This document shows positions 27,143 to 35,768 of a DNA stretch of 64,000 bases, piece by piece. Below the pieces are notes generated by a model. That model searched no databases, was not told the origin of the DNA, and worked only from the letters and a program-made list of their open reading frames with translations. Position 1 is the first letter of the stretch. Each line of letters begins with the position of its first letter. This DNA comes from Sporolactobacillus sp. THM19-2 (lineage in GTDB: Bacteria; Bacillota; Bacilli; Bacillales; Sporolactobacillaceae), in NCBI RefSeq assembly GCF_004153195.1, contig NZ_SEMC01000005.1, positions 124,001 through 188,000 of the forward strand. Reading direction: 5' to 3'. Made by a program: the position numbers and the translations under genes.

Positions 27143-28744
27143 ATGAAGGAGAAATTTTATTCTGCAGTCGGACGCATAAAAAAATTCTGGACCGGCTTGT
27201 CCAGAAAAAGAAAGATATGGATAATTGGCCTGTCGTCGGCTGTACTAATAGCGGTCATCCTGACCTTTTTAATAGGAAATGTAAAACATTATACGCCACT
27301 CTACAGTAATTTGTCTGAAAGCGAAGCCGGCCAGATAAAAGATACGCTTGACAGCAAGAGCATCCCCTATAAGCTTTCTGAAGGCGGGACAACGATCAGC
27401 GTTCCGCGTGATCAGGTGGATCAGCTGAAAGTTGAACTTGCCGCTCAGGGCATACCCAAATCCGGCCAGATTGATTATTCTTTTTTTGGTCAGAATGCAG
27501 GCTTTGGCATGACGGATAAACAATTTGATGTACTTCAGAGAGCTGCCATGCAAACCGAGCTGGGTAATCTGATTTCCGGAACGAAGGGCGTTAAATCGGC
27601 GAAGGTGATGATTACACTGCCTCAGAATTCTGTCTGGCTGACGGACAATAAAGATGAGAACCAGTCTTCGGCTTCTATTGTACTCAATGTAGATCCCGGT
27701 TATCAGCTGAGCAGTGAGCAGGTTAACGGGCTGTACCATCTTGTTTCAAAAAGTGTGCCTCATCTTCCTGTCAGTAATATCGTCATTATGGACCAGTATT
27801 ATAACTATTATGACCAGAAAAATGCTGATTCAGCCGGTCATTCGACTCTTTCTACATATGAAGAGCAACAGCAGATTACAAGGGACATTCAAAATAATAT
27901 TCAGCGCAGAGTAAGTCAGATGCTAACGATGATGATGGGACAGGGAAAGGTCCTGGTGAACGTCACGGCCGATGTCGATTTCACGCAGACAAAAGAAAAA
28001 CAGGATCTGGTTGAACCGGTGGATCGGCAGACCATGGAAGGCCTTCAGACGAGTACGGAACACATTACTGAGACCTATACCGGTCAGGGAGCCGCCGGTC
28101 AGGCCGGTACCGGTACAAATGATGTCCCTACCTATCAGGCAGGCGATAATGGGAACGGCACTTATCAAAGAGTAGAAGACCGGGTGAACAATGAATTCAA
28201 CCGAATTCACCGGGATGTTGTCAGCAGTCCCTATAAGGTTATAGATCTGGGTATCCAGGTCATGATTGAGCCGCCTCAGCCGGAAAATGATAATTCATTA
28301 CCTCAGCAGCGCGTAAACGATGTGAAACAGATTTTGAATTCTATTGTACAAACGTCTATTTCAGATGCACAGGGACAGGAAATTCCGGCAAATCTTGTGA
28401 ATCAAAAGACCTACGTATCGGTTGGACAGCTCAATGGACAGGCACCCGCTCAGGAACCTCGCGGACCTGTATTATGGCCGTATATCTTGGGCGGTGTGCT
28501 GGCAGTCGCAGCCGGCCTGATTGTATGGATGCTCATCAGGCGGAGAAAACGCGTTTCGGCGCGAGTGGAACAGGAAGAAGCTGCTCTCCGGAACATTCCT
28601 TCTGATCAGCCTGAGGAATCTGATTCTTCCATAGACGAGGAAAATCCTGATCAAAAGAAATATAACGCATTAGAACAGATGGCAAGGCAACGCCCGGAAC
28701 AGTTTGTTAAATTATTAAGAAGCTGGCTGTCTGATGATCGATGA
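27143..28744 (+). CDS. fliF: Flagellar MS-ring protein FliF
   Basis: Inner-membrane ring that scaffolds the basal body and houses the export gate. 533 residues. N-terminal transmembrane helix at about 26-46 (WIIGLSSAVLIAVILTFLIG), YscJ/FliF ring-building domains (PLYSNLSESEAGQI, IPKSGQIDYSFF, TLPQNSVWL), an extracellular low-complexity Gly/Gln section, and a second membrane helix at about 449-469. The cytoplasmic tail (EQMARQRPEQFVKLLRSWL) is the FliG-binding segment. Confidence 0.97.
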   Translation: MKEKFYSAVGRIKKFWTGLSRKRKIWIIGLSSAVLIAVILTFLIGNVKHYTPLYSNLSESEAGQIKDTLDSKSIPYKLSEGGTTISVPRDQVDQLKVELAAQGIPKSGQIDYSFFGQNAGFGMTDKQFDVLQRAAMQTELGNLISGTKGVKSAKVMITLPQNSVWLTDNKDENQSSASIVLNVDPGYQLSSEQVNGLYHLVSKSVPHLPVSNIVIMDQYYNYYDQKNADSAGHSTLSTYEEQQQITRDIQNNIQRRVSQMLTMMMGQGKVLVNVTADVDFTQTKEKQDLVEPVDRQTMEGLQTSTEHITETYTGQGAAGQAGTGTNDVPTYQAGDNGNGTYQRVEDRVNNEFNRIHRDVVSSPYKVIDLGIQVMIEPPQPENDNSLPQQRVNDVKQILNSIVQTSISDAQGQEIPANLVNQKTYVSVGQLNGQAPAQEPRGPVLWPYILGGVLAVAAGLIVWMLIRRRKRVSARVEQEEAALRNIPSDQPEESDSSIDEENPDQKKYNALEQMARQRPEQFVKLLRSWLSDDR

Positions 28745-28759
28745 AAGGGGGTAAGCAGA

Positions 28760-29776
28760 GTGGCAGAACGAAGAAATAAGCTTTCCGGCAGACATAAGGC
28801 AGCAATATTAATGATTGCCCTCGGGACCGAAGTTTCAGCGAATGTTTTCAAGCATCTGACGGAGCAGGAAATCGAAGATCTGACACTGGAAATTTCCAAT
28901 GCGCATAAGGTGGCTCCGGAACAAAGAAAACAGATCGTCGACGAGTTCTTTCAGACAGCGAGGGCCCAGGAGTACATCTCACAGGGGGGAATTGGCTATG
29001 CCAAACAGATCCTCGAAAAAGCGCTTGGAACCGATCAGGCGAATAAAGTGATACAGCGACTGACATCAACGCTGCAGGTTCGTCCGTTCGACTTTATGAG
29101 GAAAAGTGATCCTCAGCAAATTTTGAATTTTATTCAGAATGAGCACCCTCAGACGATTGCTCTGGTCCTGTCTTATCTGGAACCTGATCAGGCGGCTTCT
29201 GTCCTCTCTGCACTTCCTGAGGACAGTCAGGCTGATATTGCGATGAGAATAGCACAGATGGATCGCACATCACCGGAGATCATTTCTCTGGTTGAGCGTA
29301 TTCTTGAGAAAAAAGTATCCAATACGTCAGTCAATCAGGATTACACTCAGACCGGCGGTGTGGCCTCGATCGTCAATGTACTTAACGGCGTTGACAGATC
29401 AACAGAAAAAAATATTTTAGATCAGCTTGAACAGCTGGATCCTGATCTTGCTGAAGAAATTAAAAAGCGGATGTTTGTTTTTGAAGACATTATTATTCTT
29501 GATGATCGGGCAATCCAGCGCGTCATCAGGGAGAGTGAAAATGAGGATTTAATCCTCGCTATGCGTACTGCCAGCGATGAAGTGAAAGACCTGATTTTTC
29601 ACAATATGTCCGATCGAATGGCTGCAAGCTTTAAAGAAGAAATGGAATATATGGGCCCGGTCAGACTGCATGATGTCGAAGAAGCCCAGACGCGAATTGT
29701 GAATACAATCAGAAGACTGGAGGATGCAGGAGAAATCGTCATCGCCAGAGGAAAAGGGGATGATGTCATTGTCTAA
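28760..29776 (+). CDS. fliG: Flagellar motor switch protein FliG
   Basis: C-ring rotor protein that receives torque from stator units. 338 residues. It has the N-domain for FliF (HKAAILMIALGTEVSANVF), the middle-domain EHPQT motif (NEHPQTIALVLSYL), and the C-domain with alternating charges in the torque helix (FHNMSDRMAASFKEEMEYMG). The start is GTG 28760 after GAAAGGGGGTAAG. The end overlaps fliH by 17 bases. Confidence 0.97.
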   Translation: MAERRNKLSGRHKAAILMIALGTEVSANVFKHLTEQEIEDLTLEISNAHKVAPEQRKQIVDEFFQTARAQEYISQGGIGYAKQILEKALGTDQANKVIQRLTSTLQVRPFDFMRKSDPQQILNFIQNEHPQTIALVLSYLEPDQAASVLSALPEDSQADIAMRIAQMDRTSPEIISLVERILEKKVSNTSVNQDYTQTGGVASIVNVLNGVDRSTEKNILDQLEQLDPDLAEEIKKRMFVFEDIIILDDRAIQRVIRESENEDLILAMRTASDEVKDLIFHNMSDRMAASFKEEMEYMGPVRLHDVEEAQTRIVNTIRRLEDAGEIVIARGKGDDVIV

Positions 29777-30530
29777 TGTGATTAAATCACCTGAGTCCGG
29801 CAATAAGAAGAAAGTGATCCGGGTGAATCAGGTGATTGACCCGCTCTGGGATATGACCTATGAAAAGACGGATCCTGAATCGCCGGAAAAGCAGCTCGCT
29901 GAGAAAACAGCAGATGCGAAACGCAGAGCTGAACAAATGATTGCTGATGCAGAAAACAGAAAAAAACAGTTTGAAATCTGGCAGGAGAAAGCCAGTGCCA
30001 AAGCGGCAAAGGAAAGAGAGACGGCTTATCATCAGAAGGAAAAGGAAGGCTATGATGCAGGTTTAAAGCGGGGGATGCGTGAAAGTCAGAAAATATATGC
30101 GGAGAAAATTGCTCAGGCGAATGCACTTATTGACCAGGCACATGAGTCAGGCCGGCGTTATCTGAAAGAAGCGGAACCGGAGATACTGAAACTTTCAATG
30201 GCGATAGCTGAAAAAATAATAGGCACTTCTGTAGCCCTTGATGAAGATAAATGGTTTTCCCTTGTTACTAAAGCTGTGAAAGAGGTCAGAGATCAGAAAA
30301 CAATAAAAATTATGGTATCTCCTGCTCATTTTGAATCGATCAACAGGCACAGAAGAATACTTGATGATATGGTCCGGGATGCAGAAGTATTCATTTATGC
30401 AGATGGCGATCTTCCGGAAAACGGATGCGCGATTGAAACCTCTTTCGGAAAAATTGATGCAGGTGTCGACAGTCAGTTGCAGGTGATCAGGGAAAAATTA
30501 TCTGAGCTGATGGAGGAGGACGGGCAATGA
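29760..30530 (+). CDS. fliH: Flagellar assembly protein FliH
   Basis: Regulator/stator of the export ATPase FliI. 256 residues from ATG 29760 (29763 also possible). A charged Ala/Glu/Lys-rich coiled coil occupies about 45-120 (EKTADAKRRAEQMIADAENR). The C-terminal domain (ILKLSMAIAEKIIGT, then GCAIETSFGKIDAGVDSQL) is the conserved FliH/YscL/V-ATPase-E fold. The frame is open further upstream inside fliG, but the purine-rich AGAGGAAAAGGGG at 29747-29759 favours this start. Confidence 0.93.
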   Translation: MMSLSNVIKSPESGNKKKVIRVNQVIDPLWDMTYEKTDPESPEKQLAEKTADAKRRAEQMIADAENRKKQFEIWQEKASAKAAKERETAYHQKEKEGYDAGLKRGMRESQKIYAEKIAQANALIDQAHESGRRYLKEAEPEILKLSMAIAEKIIGTSVALDEDKWFSLVTKAVKEVRDQKTIKIMVSPAHFESINRHRRILDDMVRDAEVFIYADGDLPENGCAIETSFGKIDAGVDSQLQVIREKLSELMEEDGQ

Positions 30531-31840
30531 ATACGCAAAGGCTGATCCGTGAACTTTCGGCGATGGACAGTTATCGGCGCTTCGGCAAAATTACCCGCGT
30601 TGTGGGGCTTCTGATTGAATCAAAGGGTCCGGAAGCATCAGTCGGTGATGTATGTATGATTCATATAAAAAACCGCCGGCGTATTACAGCCGAAGTTGTT
30701 GGGTTTCATGAGGAAAATATCCTGCTTATGCCCTATTCCACTGTCGCCCATATCTCTCCGGGCTGTCTGGTTGAGGCCACAGGGCATCCACTTGAAATCA
30801 AAGTCAGTAAGCAATTGATCGGGCATGTTTGCGACAGTCTGGGAACGCCGATGGATCCTGTACAGTTTACAGAACCTTTTGATCTGGTCTCTACCAGCCG
30901 GACGCCACCGGATCCGCTCAGACGGCCAAGAATCAAAGAACCGATTGAACTGGGTATTCGTTCCATAAACGGTCTGCTTACAGTAGGTAAAGGACAGCGC
31001 GTAGGCATTTTTTCAGGAAGCGGTGTCGGAAAAAGCACATTGATGGGTATGATCGCGCGGAATACATCTGCGGATTTGAACGTGATCGCCCTGATCGGAG
31101 AGCGGGGGCGCGAAGTCAGGGAATTTCTTGAAAAAGATTTAGGGGCAGAAGGAATGGCTCATACGATTGTGATTGTTGCAACGAGTGATCAGCCGGCATT
31201 AATGCGCATAAAGGGTGCCTTAACTGCAACATCTGTTGCCGAGTATTTCAGATCAAGGGGCAAAGATGTCCTCCTGATGATGGACTCACTGACACGTGTT
31301 GCCATGAGTCAGAGAGAGATCGGACTTGCAGTAGGGGAACCGCCCACAACGAAAGGCTATCCGCCATCTGTATTTGCCATGCTGCCTAAACTGCTGGAGC
31401 GGACAGGAACCGACGAGAAGGGAACCATTACCGCTTTTTATACCGTTCTGGTCGATGGCGATGATCTTGATGAACCCATATCAGATACGGCCAGAGGAAT
31501 ACTCGACGGCCATATCGTACTGGACAGGAAACTGGCACAGAAAGGGCAGTATCCGGCAATTAATGTGTTAAAAAGTGTCAGTCGTGTGATGAATGATATC
31601 ATACCTGATGACCATCAGAAAGCAGCTTCACATTTCAGGGCCCTGCTCTCACAATACATAGAATCAGAAGATTTAATCAATATAGGGGCTTATAAACAGG
31701 GCAGCTCAACGGTAATCGATGAAGCGATTAAATACCATCCCGGAATGATTGAGTATCTGGCGCAAAAACAGGAGGAAAGAGTCACGCTCTCAGAATCCGC
31801 AGATCAGCTGCATGCTCTTTTTGGAAAGGAGTCTGGTTAA
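30527..31840 (+). CDS. fliI: Flagellum-specific ATPase FliI
   Basis: ATPase that docks chaperone-substrate complexes and powers early export. 437 residues, F1-beta-like. Walker A SGSGVGKSTLMG (about 163-174), glutamate-switch region IALIGERGREVREF, Walker B VLLMMDSLTRVA, and the ATPase signature PAINVLKSVSRVM. ATG 30527 overlaps the fliH stop by 4 bases. Hexamerises below the export gate with FliJ as central stalk. Confidence 0.98.
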   Translation: MNTQRLIRELSAMDSYRRFGKITRVVGLLIESKGPEASVGDVCMIHIKNRRRITAEVVGFHEENILLMPYSTVAHISPGCLVEATGHPLEIKVSKQLIGHVCDSLGTPMDPVQFTEPFDLVSTSRTPPDPLRRPRIKEPIELGIRSINGLLTVGKGQRVGIFSGSGVGKSTLMGMIARNTSADLNVIALIGERGREVREFLEKDLGAEGMAHTIVIVATSDQPALMRIKGALTATSVAEYFRSRGKDVLLMMDSLTRVAMSQREIGLAVGEPPTTKGYPPSVFAMLPKLLERTGTDEKGTITAFYTVLVDGDDLDEPISDTARGILDGHIVLDRKLAQKGQYPAINVLKSVSRVMNDIIPDDHQKAASHFRALLSQYIESEDLINIGAYKQGSSTVIDEAIKYHPGMIEYLAQKQEERVTLSESADQLHALFGKESG

Positions 31841-31842
31841 TC

Positions 31843-32301
31843 ATGGCGTTTGATTTCAGACTGGCACGTGTTCTGGAACTTGCAGATAACAAGAAAAAGA
31901 ATCTTGAGGCTGAGTACCAGACATTGTTCAGGCGATTGGAAGACATGGCAAAAAAACTGATTGATCTGCTTAATCAAAGGGAAAAAAAGCAGCATGTTTT
32001 TCAAAACCAGATGCAAAAAGGGACGACTATTGACTCGATTAAAGGCCGGTTATCTGATACGGCAATTCTGGATCAGCTGATCGCAGAAGAAACACGTCAA
32101 TATGATCGACTGAAGCAGCAGATGGAAGCCTATCAGGCTGACCTGCTGGAAAAATCCATTGAAGTAAAAAAGTACGAAAAACTAAGAGATAAAAAGTGGC
32201 AACACTATCTGGAGAAAAAGAAAAAGATTCAGTTGAAAAGCATGGATGAAATTGCGGCTTCACGTGCGTCGGACAGGATAAATGGTGTAAAAAGGTGGTG
32301 A
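31843..32301 (+). CDS. fliJ: Flagellar export protein FliJ
   Basis: 152 residues, nearly all coiled coil with many Lys, Glu and Gln (FRRLEDMAKKLIDLLNQREK). It is the central stalk of the FliI hexamer, equivalent to ATP synthase gamma, and also escorts chaperones. Identification rests on size, coiled-coil character and position directly after fliI, because sequence conservation in this family is low. It starts 2 bases after the fliI stop, with AAAGGAG at 31826-31832. Confidence 0.9.
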   Translation: MAFDFRLARVLELADNKKKNLEAEYQTLFRRLEDMAKKLIDLLNQREKKQHVFQNQMQKGTTIDSIKGRLSDTAILDQLIAEETRQYDRLKQQMEAYQADLLEKSIEVKKYEKLRDKKWQHYLEKKKKIQLKSMDEIAASRASDRINGVKRW

Positions 32302-32313
32302 GCAGCGTCGATT

Positions 32314-32901
32314 ATGAAAATCCTGAAAATCGGTCTTGCTGTTCTGGTTCCAGTCATTTTATTAGTGGTTATCGGCGGCTTTCTGCTCAGTCTTTCGGGA
32401 GTAGATCCTGTTACGGCAACCAAAAATCTGTTAACGGGTTCCCATAACTCTGAGCAGAGTAATACGGGTCCGGACAGCTCTCAGATGGAAAAAATGAAAA
32501 AAACAATATCAGACCAGAATGACACCATCAGACGTCTGCAAAACGATTCACAGAAGAAAAATGATCAGATCGCTCAGCTGAATAATGAACTGAATCAGGC
32601 TCAGCATAATGCGGATCAGGAGGGGAGCAGCCAGGGAGAAGCTGCCAGGCGGGCTGTTTATGCACAGACCTACAAAAATATGGACCCGGCCAAAGCATCG
32701 GCCATTTTTGAAAAGCTGAAAACAAATCAGGCTGCAGAATACTTAAATATGCTTGATAATAAGACAAAAGCAGCCATTCTGGAAAATATGGCGCCGGACA
32801 AGGCGGCGTCACTGACGCCGCTGCTTAAACCGCTTCAGGAACCGGAGCCTTCCTCCGACTCCGGCACAGAAACGACAAACAGCACAGTGCCGAACCCTTA
32901 A
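32314..32901 (+). CDS. ylxF: YlxF/MotE-like membrane protein of the fla operon
   Basis: 195 residues. One N-terminal membrane helix (about 6-28, IGLAVLVPVILLVVIGGFLL), a periplasm-side coiled coil (55-105, Asn/Gln/Asp-rich), and a C-terminal MgtE-N/FliG-like helical repeat domain (TYKNMDPAKASAIFEKL, ILENMAPDKAASLTPLL). In other bacteria the related MotE acts with the stator as a chaperone for MotC; in Bacillus its role is not established. Placed between fliJ and fliK as in B. subtilis. Confidence 0.85.
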   Translation: MKILKIGLAVLVPVILLVVIGGFLLSLSGVDPVTATKNLLTGSHNSEQSNTGPDSSQMEKMKKTISDQNDTIRRLQNDSQKKNDQIAQLNNELNQAQHNADQEGSSQGEAARRAVYAQTYKNMDPAKASAIFEKLKTNQAAEYLNMLDNKTKAAILENMAPDKAASLTPLLKPLQEPEPSSDSGTETTNSTVPNP

Positions 32902-32934
32902 TCCTTGACCAGCCCTTTGAAAGGAGGTGAGAAA

Positions 32935-34848
32935 ATGGACAGCAGCCAGTTTCGTATTGAAAACGGAGGCTCTTTTCATAAAGTGGTGAAGAAAAAGAAG
33001 ACGAAACCTGTATCGCAGCACCCTGTAAATTTTATGAATGTGGTTCAGATGGTCATGGTGGGTCATCCATCCGAAAGGCCGAAAAAATCAGGATATGCAG
33101 GCAGGAAAAACACTTCAGAAGCGTTTTCTCATATGGACATCCACTCTTTTCAGGAAAAGAGACCGGGCTCGAAATTCGTGCATACGGACCACACTGAGCA
33201 GATTGCTAAGAAGAAGATGAGCCCGCTTGTCGTTGATCAGAGCAATCCATCCGTCAACAGAGTCAGCAGTGAAGGTATTCCGGGAAAAAGCCTGCCGGAA
33301 AAAGTTTCATCCCTGTCTGATAAAAAGGTAAAAAATGGCGCTCAGGATCAGTTCTTTCCGGTTAATCAGAAAAGCGGCTGCAGGGCAGATCCAGACAGGC
33401 AGCCTGTTCAAACCGTAGCCAAAGAAATCAGCCAGATGCCGGTGGGATCAGGCCGGCACGCTGACAAGGTGCACCCTTTTAATACTTCCAATTTATCAGA
33501 AAAAGAATCCGGAAGTCATTTTTCACATGATGCTTCTACCCCCCGCACGCAAGCAAAAACTCCGGGGCATTTATTGGGGACGGAATCCGCTGATGCGGAT
33601 CAGCCCACCGGTCATTCCGAGACCTTTGAGCAAAGCAATCCATCCGTCAACAGATTAATGAATGAGGGTATTCTGGAAAAAAGCTTGTCGGAAAAAGTTT
33701 TATCCCTGCATGATAAAAAGATAAAAAATGACGCTCAGGATCGGTTCTTTCCGGTTAATCGGAAAAGCGGCTGCAGGACAGATTCAGACAGGCAGCCTGT
33801 TCAAACCGTAGCCAAAGAAATCAGCCAGATGCCGGTGGGATCAGGCCGGCACGCTGACAAGGCGCACCCTTTTAATACTTCCAATTTATCAGAAAAAGAA
33901 TCCGGAAGTCATTTTTCACATGATGCTTCTGCCCTCCGCACGCAAACGAAAACTCCGAGGCATTTACCGGGGCAGATATCTGCTGATCCGGGTCAGCCCA
34001 CCGGTCATTTTGATACCCGTTTTTCCTTATTATCTGCTCTCACTCAGGTGGGGCAAGAGGGTAAAAAGAGGGATTCCGTAAGCCCTGAGCTCCTGCCGGC
34101 CGCTCAGAAAAGAGTAGATGGGACCTTGATGAACTCAGGAATCGTCACAGCCTCACCCCGAAAAGGTGAAGGGACGCAGCAGGATATCCGGCTCCTGCTT
34201 CACCGCAACCAGGCAGCAGCACCGGTACACTTGAGCAAAGCCGCTCCGCCCCGGGAAGCCGCTAAGGGATCTGTTCCGGAGGCTTCCGCGTTTGACCAGC
34301 CTGTTGCCCTGCGACAGGTGAATCGTATGACGCTGTGGGCCACTTTCAATGAAAATCGGCCCGAGGCGGTAACGGTTTCTGATTTTATTGGACGACAGAT
34401 TTCTGAACAGCTGGCCAAATGGCTGAAACAGTCATCCTTTCAAATGACTGACAGGAATAATAACCGTTTAACGGTTACTCTTTACCCTGAACAGCTGGGG
34501 CAACTGACGATTTCAGTCATTCAAAGTGAGGAGGGGATCATTGCCAGATTGTCAACCCAGACTAAATTTGCTAAGGATATGATTGAATCCGGATTGACCC
34601 GGCTGGCCGACCAATTATCCCGACAGGGCATACCCGTCAGTCAAATAGATGTTTCACGGCAATGGCAGACGGCGGACAGTAATGATTCAAAACCATGGCC
34701 GGATCAGCATGGATATCAGTCCTTTCAGGGGAATGAACATGATTCAGGTGAAGAAGATCACCGGCAAGAGAATCAGCAATCTGCCCATATACCGGAAAAC
34801 GCAGAAGACAAACCAGCCTTCATAGACTGGATGACAGGAGGGATATAG
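32935..34848 (+). CDS. fliK: Flagellar hook-length control protein FliK, with internal duplication
   Basis: Exported ruler that measures the hook and switches FlhB from rod/hook to filament export. 637 residues, long for a Bacillus FliK. The N-terminal part is Ser/Lys/His-rich and probably disordered. Residues 101-231 are repeated as 232-362 with about four-fifths identity. The C-terminal Flg_hook domain (about 505-590) has LTVTLYPEQLGQLTISVIQ and the following ARLSTQTKFAKDMIESGL. ATG 32935 follows a perfect AAAGGAGGTGA (32920-32930); the frame is open from 32905 but without a ribosome site. Confidence 0.95.
   Translation: MDSSQFRIENGGSFHKVVKKKKTKPVSQHPVNFMNVVQMVMVGHPSERPKKSGYAGRKNTSEAFSHMDIHSFQEKRPGSKFVHTDHTEQIAKKKMSPLVVDQSNPSVNRVSSEGIPGKSLPEKVSSLSDKKVKNGAQDQFFPVNQKSGCRADPDRQPVQTVAKEISQMPVGSGRHADKVHPFNTSNLSEKESGSHFSHDASTPRTQAKTPGHLLGTESADADQPTGHSETFEQSNPSVNRLMNEGILEKSLSEKVLSLHDKKIKNDAQDRFFPVNRKSGCRTDSDRQPVQTVAKEISQMPVGSGRHADKAHPFNTSNLSEKESGSHFSHDASALRTQTKTPRHLPGQISADPGQPTGHFDTRFSLLSALTQVGQEGKKRDSVSPELLPAAQKRVDGTLMNSGIVTASPRKGEGTQQDIRLLLHRNQAAAPVHLSKAAPPREAAKGSVPEASAFDQPVALRQVNRMTLWATFNENRPEAVTVSDFIGRQISEQLAKWLKQSSFQMTDRNNNRLTVTLYPEQLGQLTISVIQSEEGIIARLSTQTKFAKDMIESGLTRLADQLSRQGIPVSQIDVSRQWQTADSNDSKPWPDQHGYQSFQGNEHDSGEEDHRQENQQSAHIPENAEDKPAFIDWMTGGI
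33235..34020 (+). repeat. 393-bp in-frame tandem duplication within fliK
   Basis: Unit 1 is 33235-33627 and unit 2 is 33628-34020; landmarks recur at exactly 393 bases (AGCAATCCATCCGTCAACAG at 33241 and 33634; CAGCCCACCGGTCATT at 33601 and 33994). The middle, coding QPVQTVAKEISQMPVGSG and the residues after it, is almost unchanged, while the edges have diverged. Confidence 0.95.
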
Positions 34849-35304
34849 TTGGTTTCACCTATAAATTCAATGAATACCGTTGCATCAGATCAGGTTGCCG
34901 GGAGAAAAAATGACACACTCAGTAAGGACGATTTTTTAAAATTGTTTGTTGCACAACTAACTCATCAGGATCCCACTTCACCTTTAGACAGTGGTCAGTT
35001 TATTTCTCAGATGGCAGAGTTCACGTCACTGGAACAAACGCAAAATATGGGTCAGGCGATTGATAAATTTGTTGATTCGCAATCGAGTCAGTCATTATCG
35101 GATCAGGCGGTAATGATCGGGAAAAGAGTGGCCTGGGAAGAAGATGATGATTCAGGTCAGACACATCTGGAAAATGGAATCATTTCCTCGGTGACTTTAA
35201 AGGATGGGGCCGTTTATTATGTTACGCAGACAGGCGAGTCTGTTCATCCCTCTTCAGTGACTGAAATCAGTGAACCTGAGGATGCAGGTGTCTCTGAGTC
35301 ATGA
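34849..35304 (+). CDS. flgD: Flagellar hook-cap (scaffolding) protein FlgD
   Basis: Caps the growing hook and guides FlgE polymerisation. 151 residues. The family N-terminal motif is plain: TLSKDDFLKLFVAQLTHQDP, then SPLDSGQFISQMAEFTSLEQ. It is short because it lacks most of the tandem Fn3/Tudor part of enteric FlgD; the C-terminus has one small beta domain (IGKRVAWEEDDD). The start is TTG 34849, immediately after the fliK stop and 7 bases after GGAGG; ATG 34870 is a weaker alternative. Confidence 0.95.
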   Translation: MVSPINSMNTVASDQVAGRKNDTLSKDDFLKLFVAQLTHQDPTSPLDSGQFISQMAEFTSLEQTQNMGQAIDKFVDSQSSQSLSDQAVMIGKRVAWEEDDDSGQTHLENGIISSVTLKDGAVYYVTQTGESVHPSSVTEISEPEDAGVSES

Positions 35305-35693
35305 ACAAAATAAGCGATCACGGTCAGCTGCCCTTTATCCATCCAGCCGTTCATTCCCTGTCGACACATAAGTATAAACCCTCAGCTGAGAAGAGCTCAT
35401 TCAGGTCCGAGCTTGATGCCCGGATACATGATCAGCCTGTAAAAATGAGCAAACATGCACGACAAAGGATGTCGGAGCGTGATATACATTTATCAGCATC
35501 TGAATGGAATCAAATCGGGGAAAAGCTGCACGAAGCAGAGCGAATGGGAATAAGAGATTCACTTATTCTGACAAAAGATGTGGCTCTTGTCGTCAATGCA
35601 CCAAACCACACGGTGATTACAGCTATGGATCTTCAGGAAGCAGGTTCTCATATTTTTACCAATATTAATGGGACAATCATCATTAATCATTAA
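35301..35693 (+). CDS. Flagellar operon protein of the TIGR02530 type, function unknown
   Basis: 130 residues. A hydrophilic N-terminus is followed by the conserved core MSKHARQRMSERDIHLSASE, then LHEAERMGIRDSLILTKDVALVVN and TVITAMD (cited in parts). No signal peptide, membrane helix or known catalytic motif. Found between flgD and flgE in many Bacilli and Clostridia but not described from B. subtilis 168 in this slot. Overlaps flgD by 4 bases, so expressed with it. A hook-assembly accessory is a guess from position only. Confidence 0.8.
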   Translation: MNKISDHGQLPFIHPAVHSLSTHKYKPSAEKSSFRSELDARIHDQPVKMSKHARQRMSERDIHLSASEWNQIGEKLHEAERMGIRDSLILTKDVALVVNAPNHTVITAMDLQEAGSHIFTNINGTIIINH

Positions 35694-35768
35694 AATGGCC
35701 GGACCATGAACAGGGAGCCAGGACTGTGGAATGACAGAAGCAGTCGATAAAAAAAGGAGGAAATCTAT

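Noticed and set aside
33235-34020. fliK duplication as a mobile or satellite element
   Set aside because: The units are in frame, have no terminal inverted repeats or target duplications, and encode FliK-like sequence; simple tandem duplication explains them.
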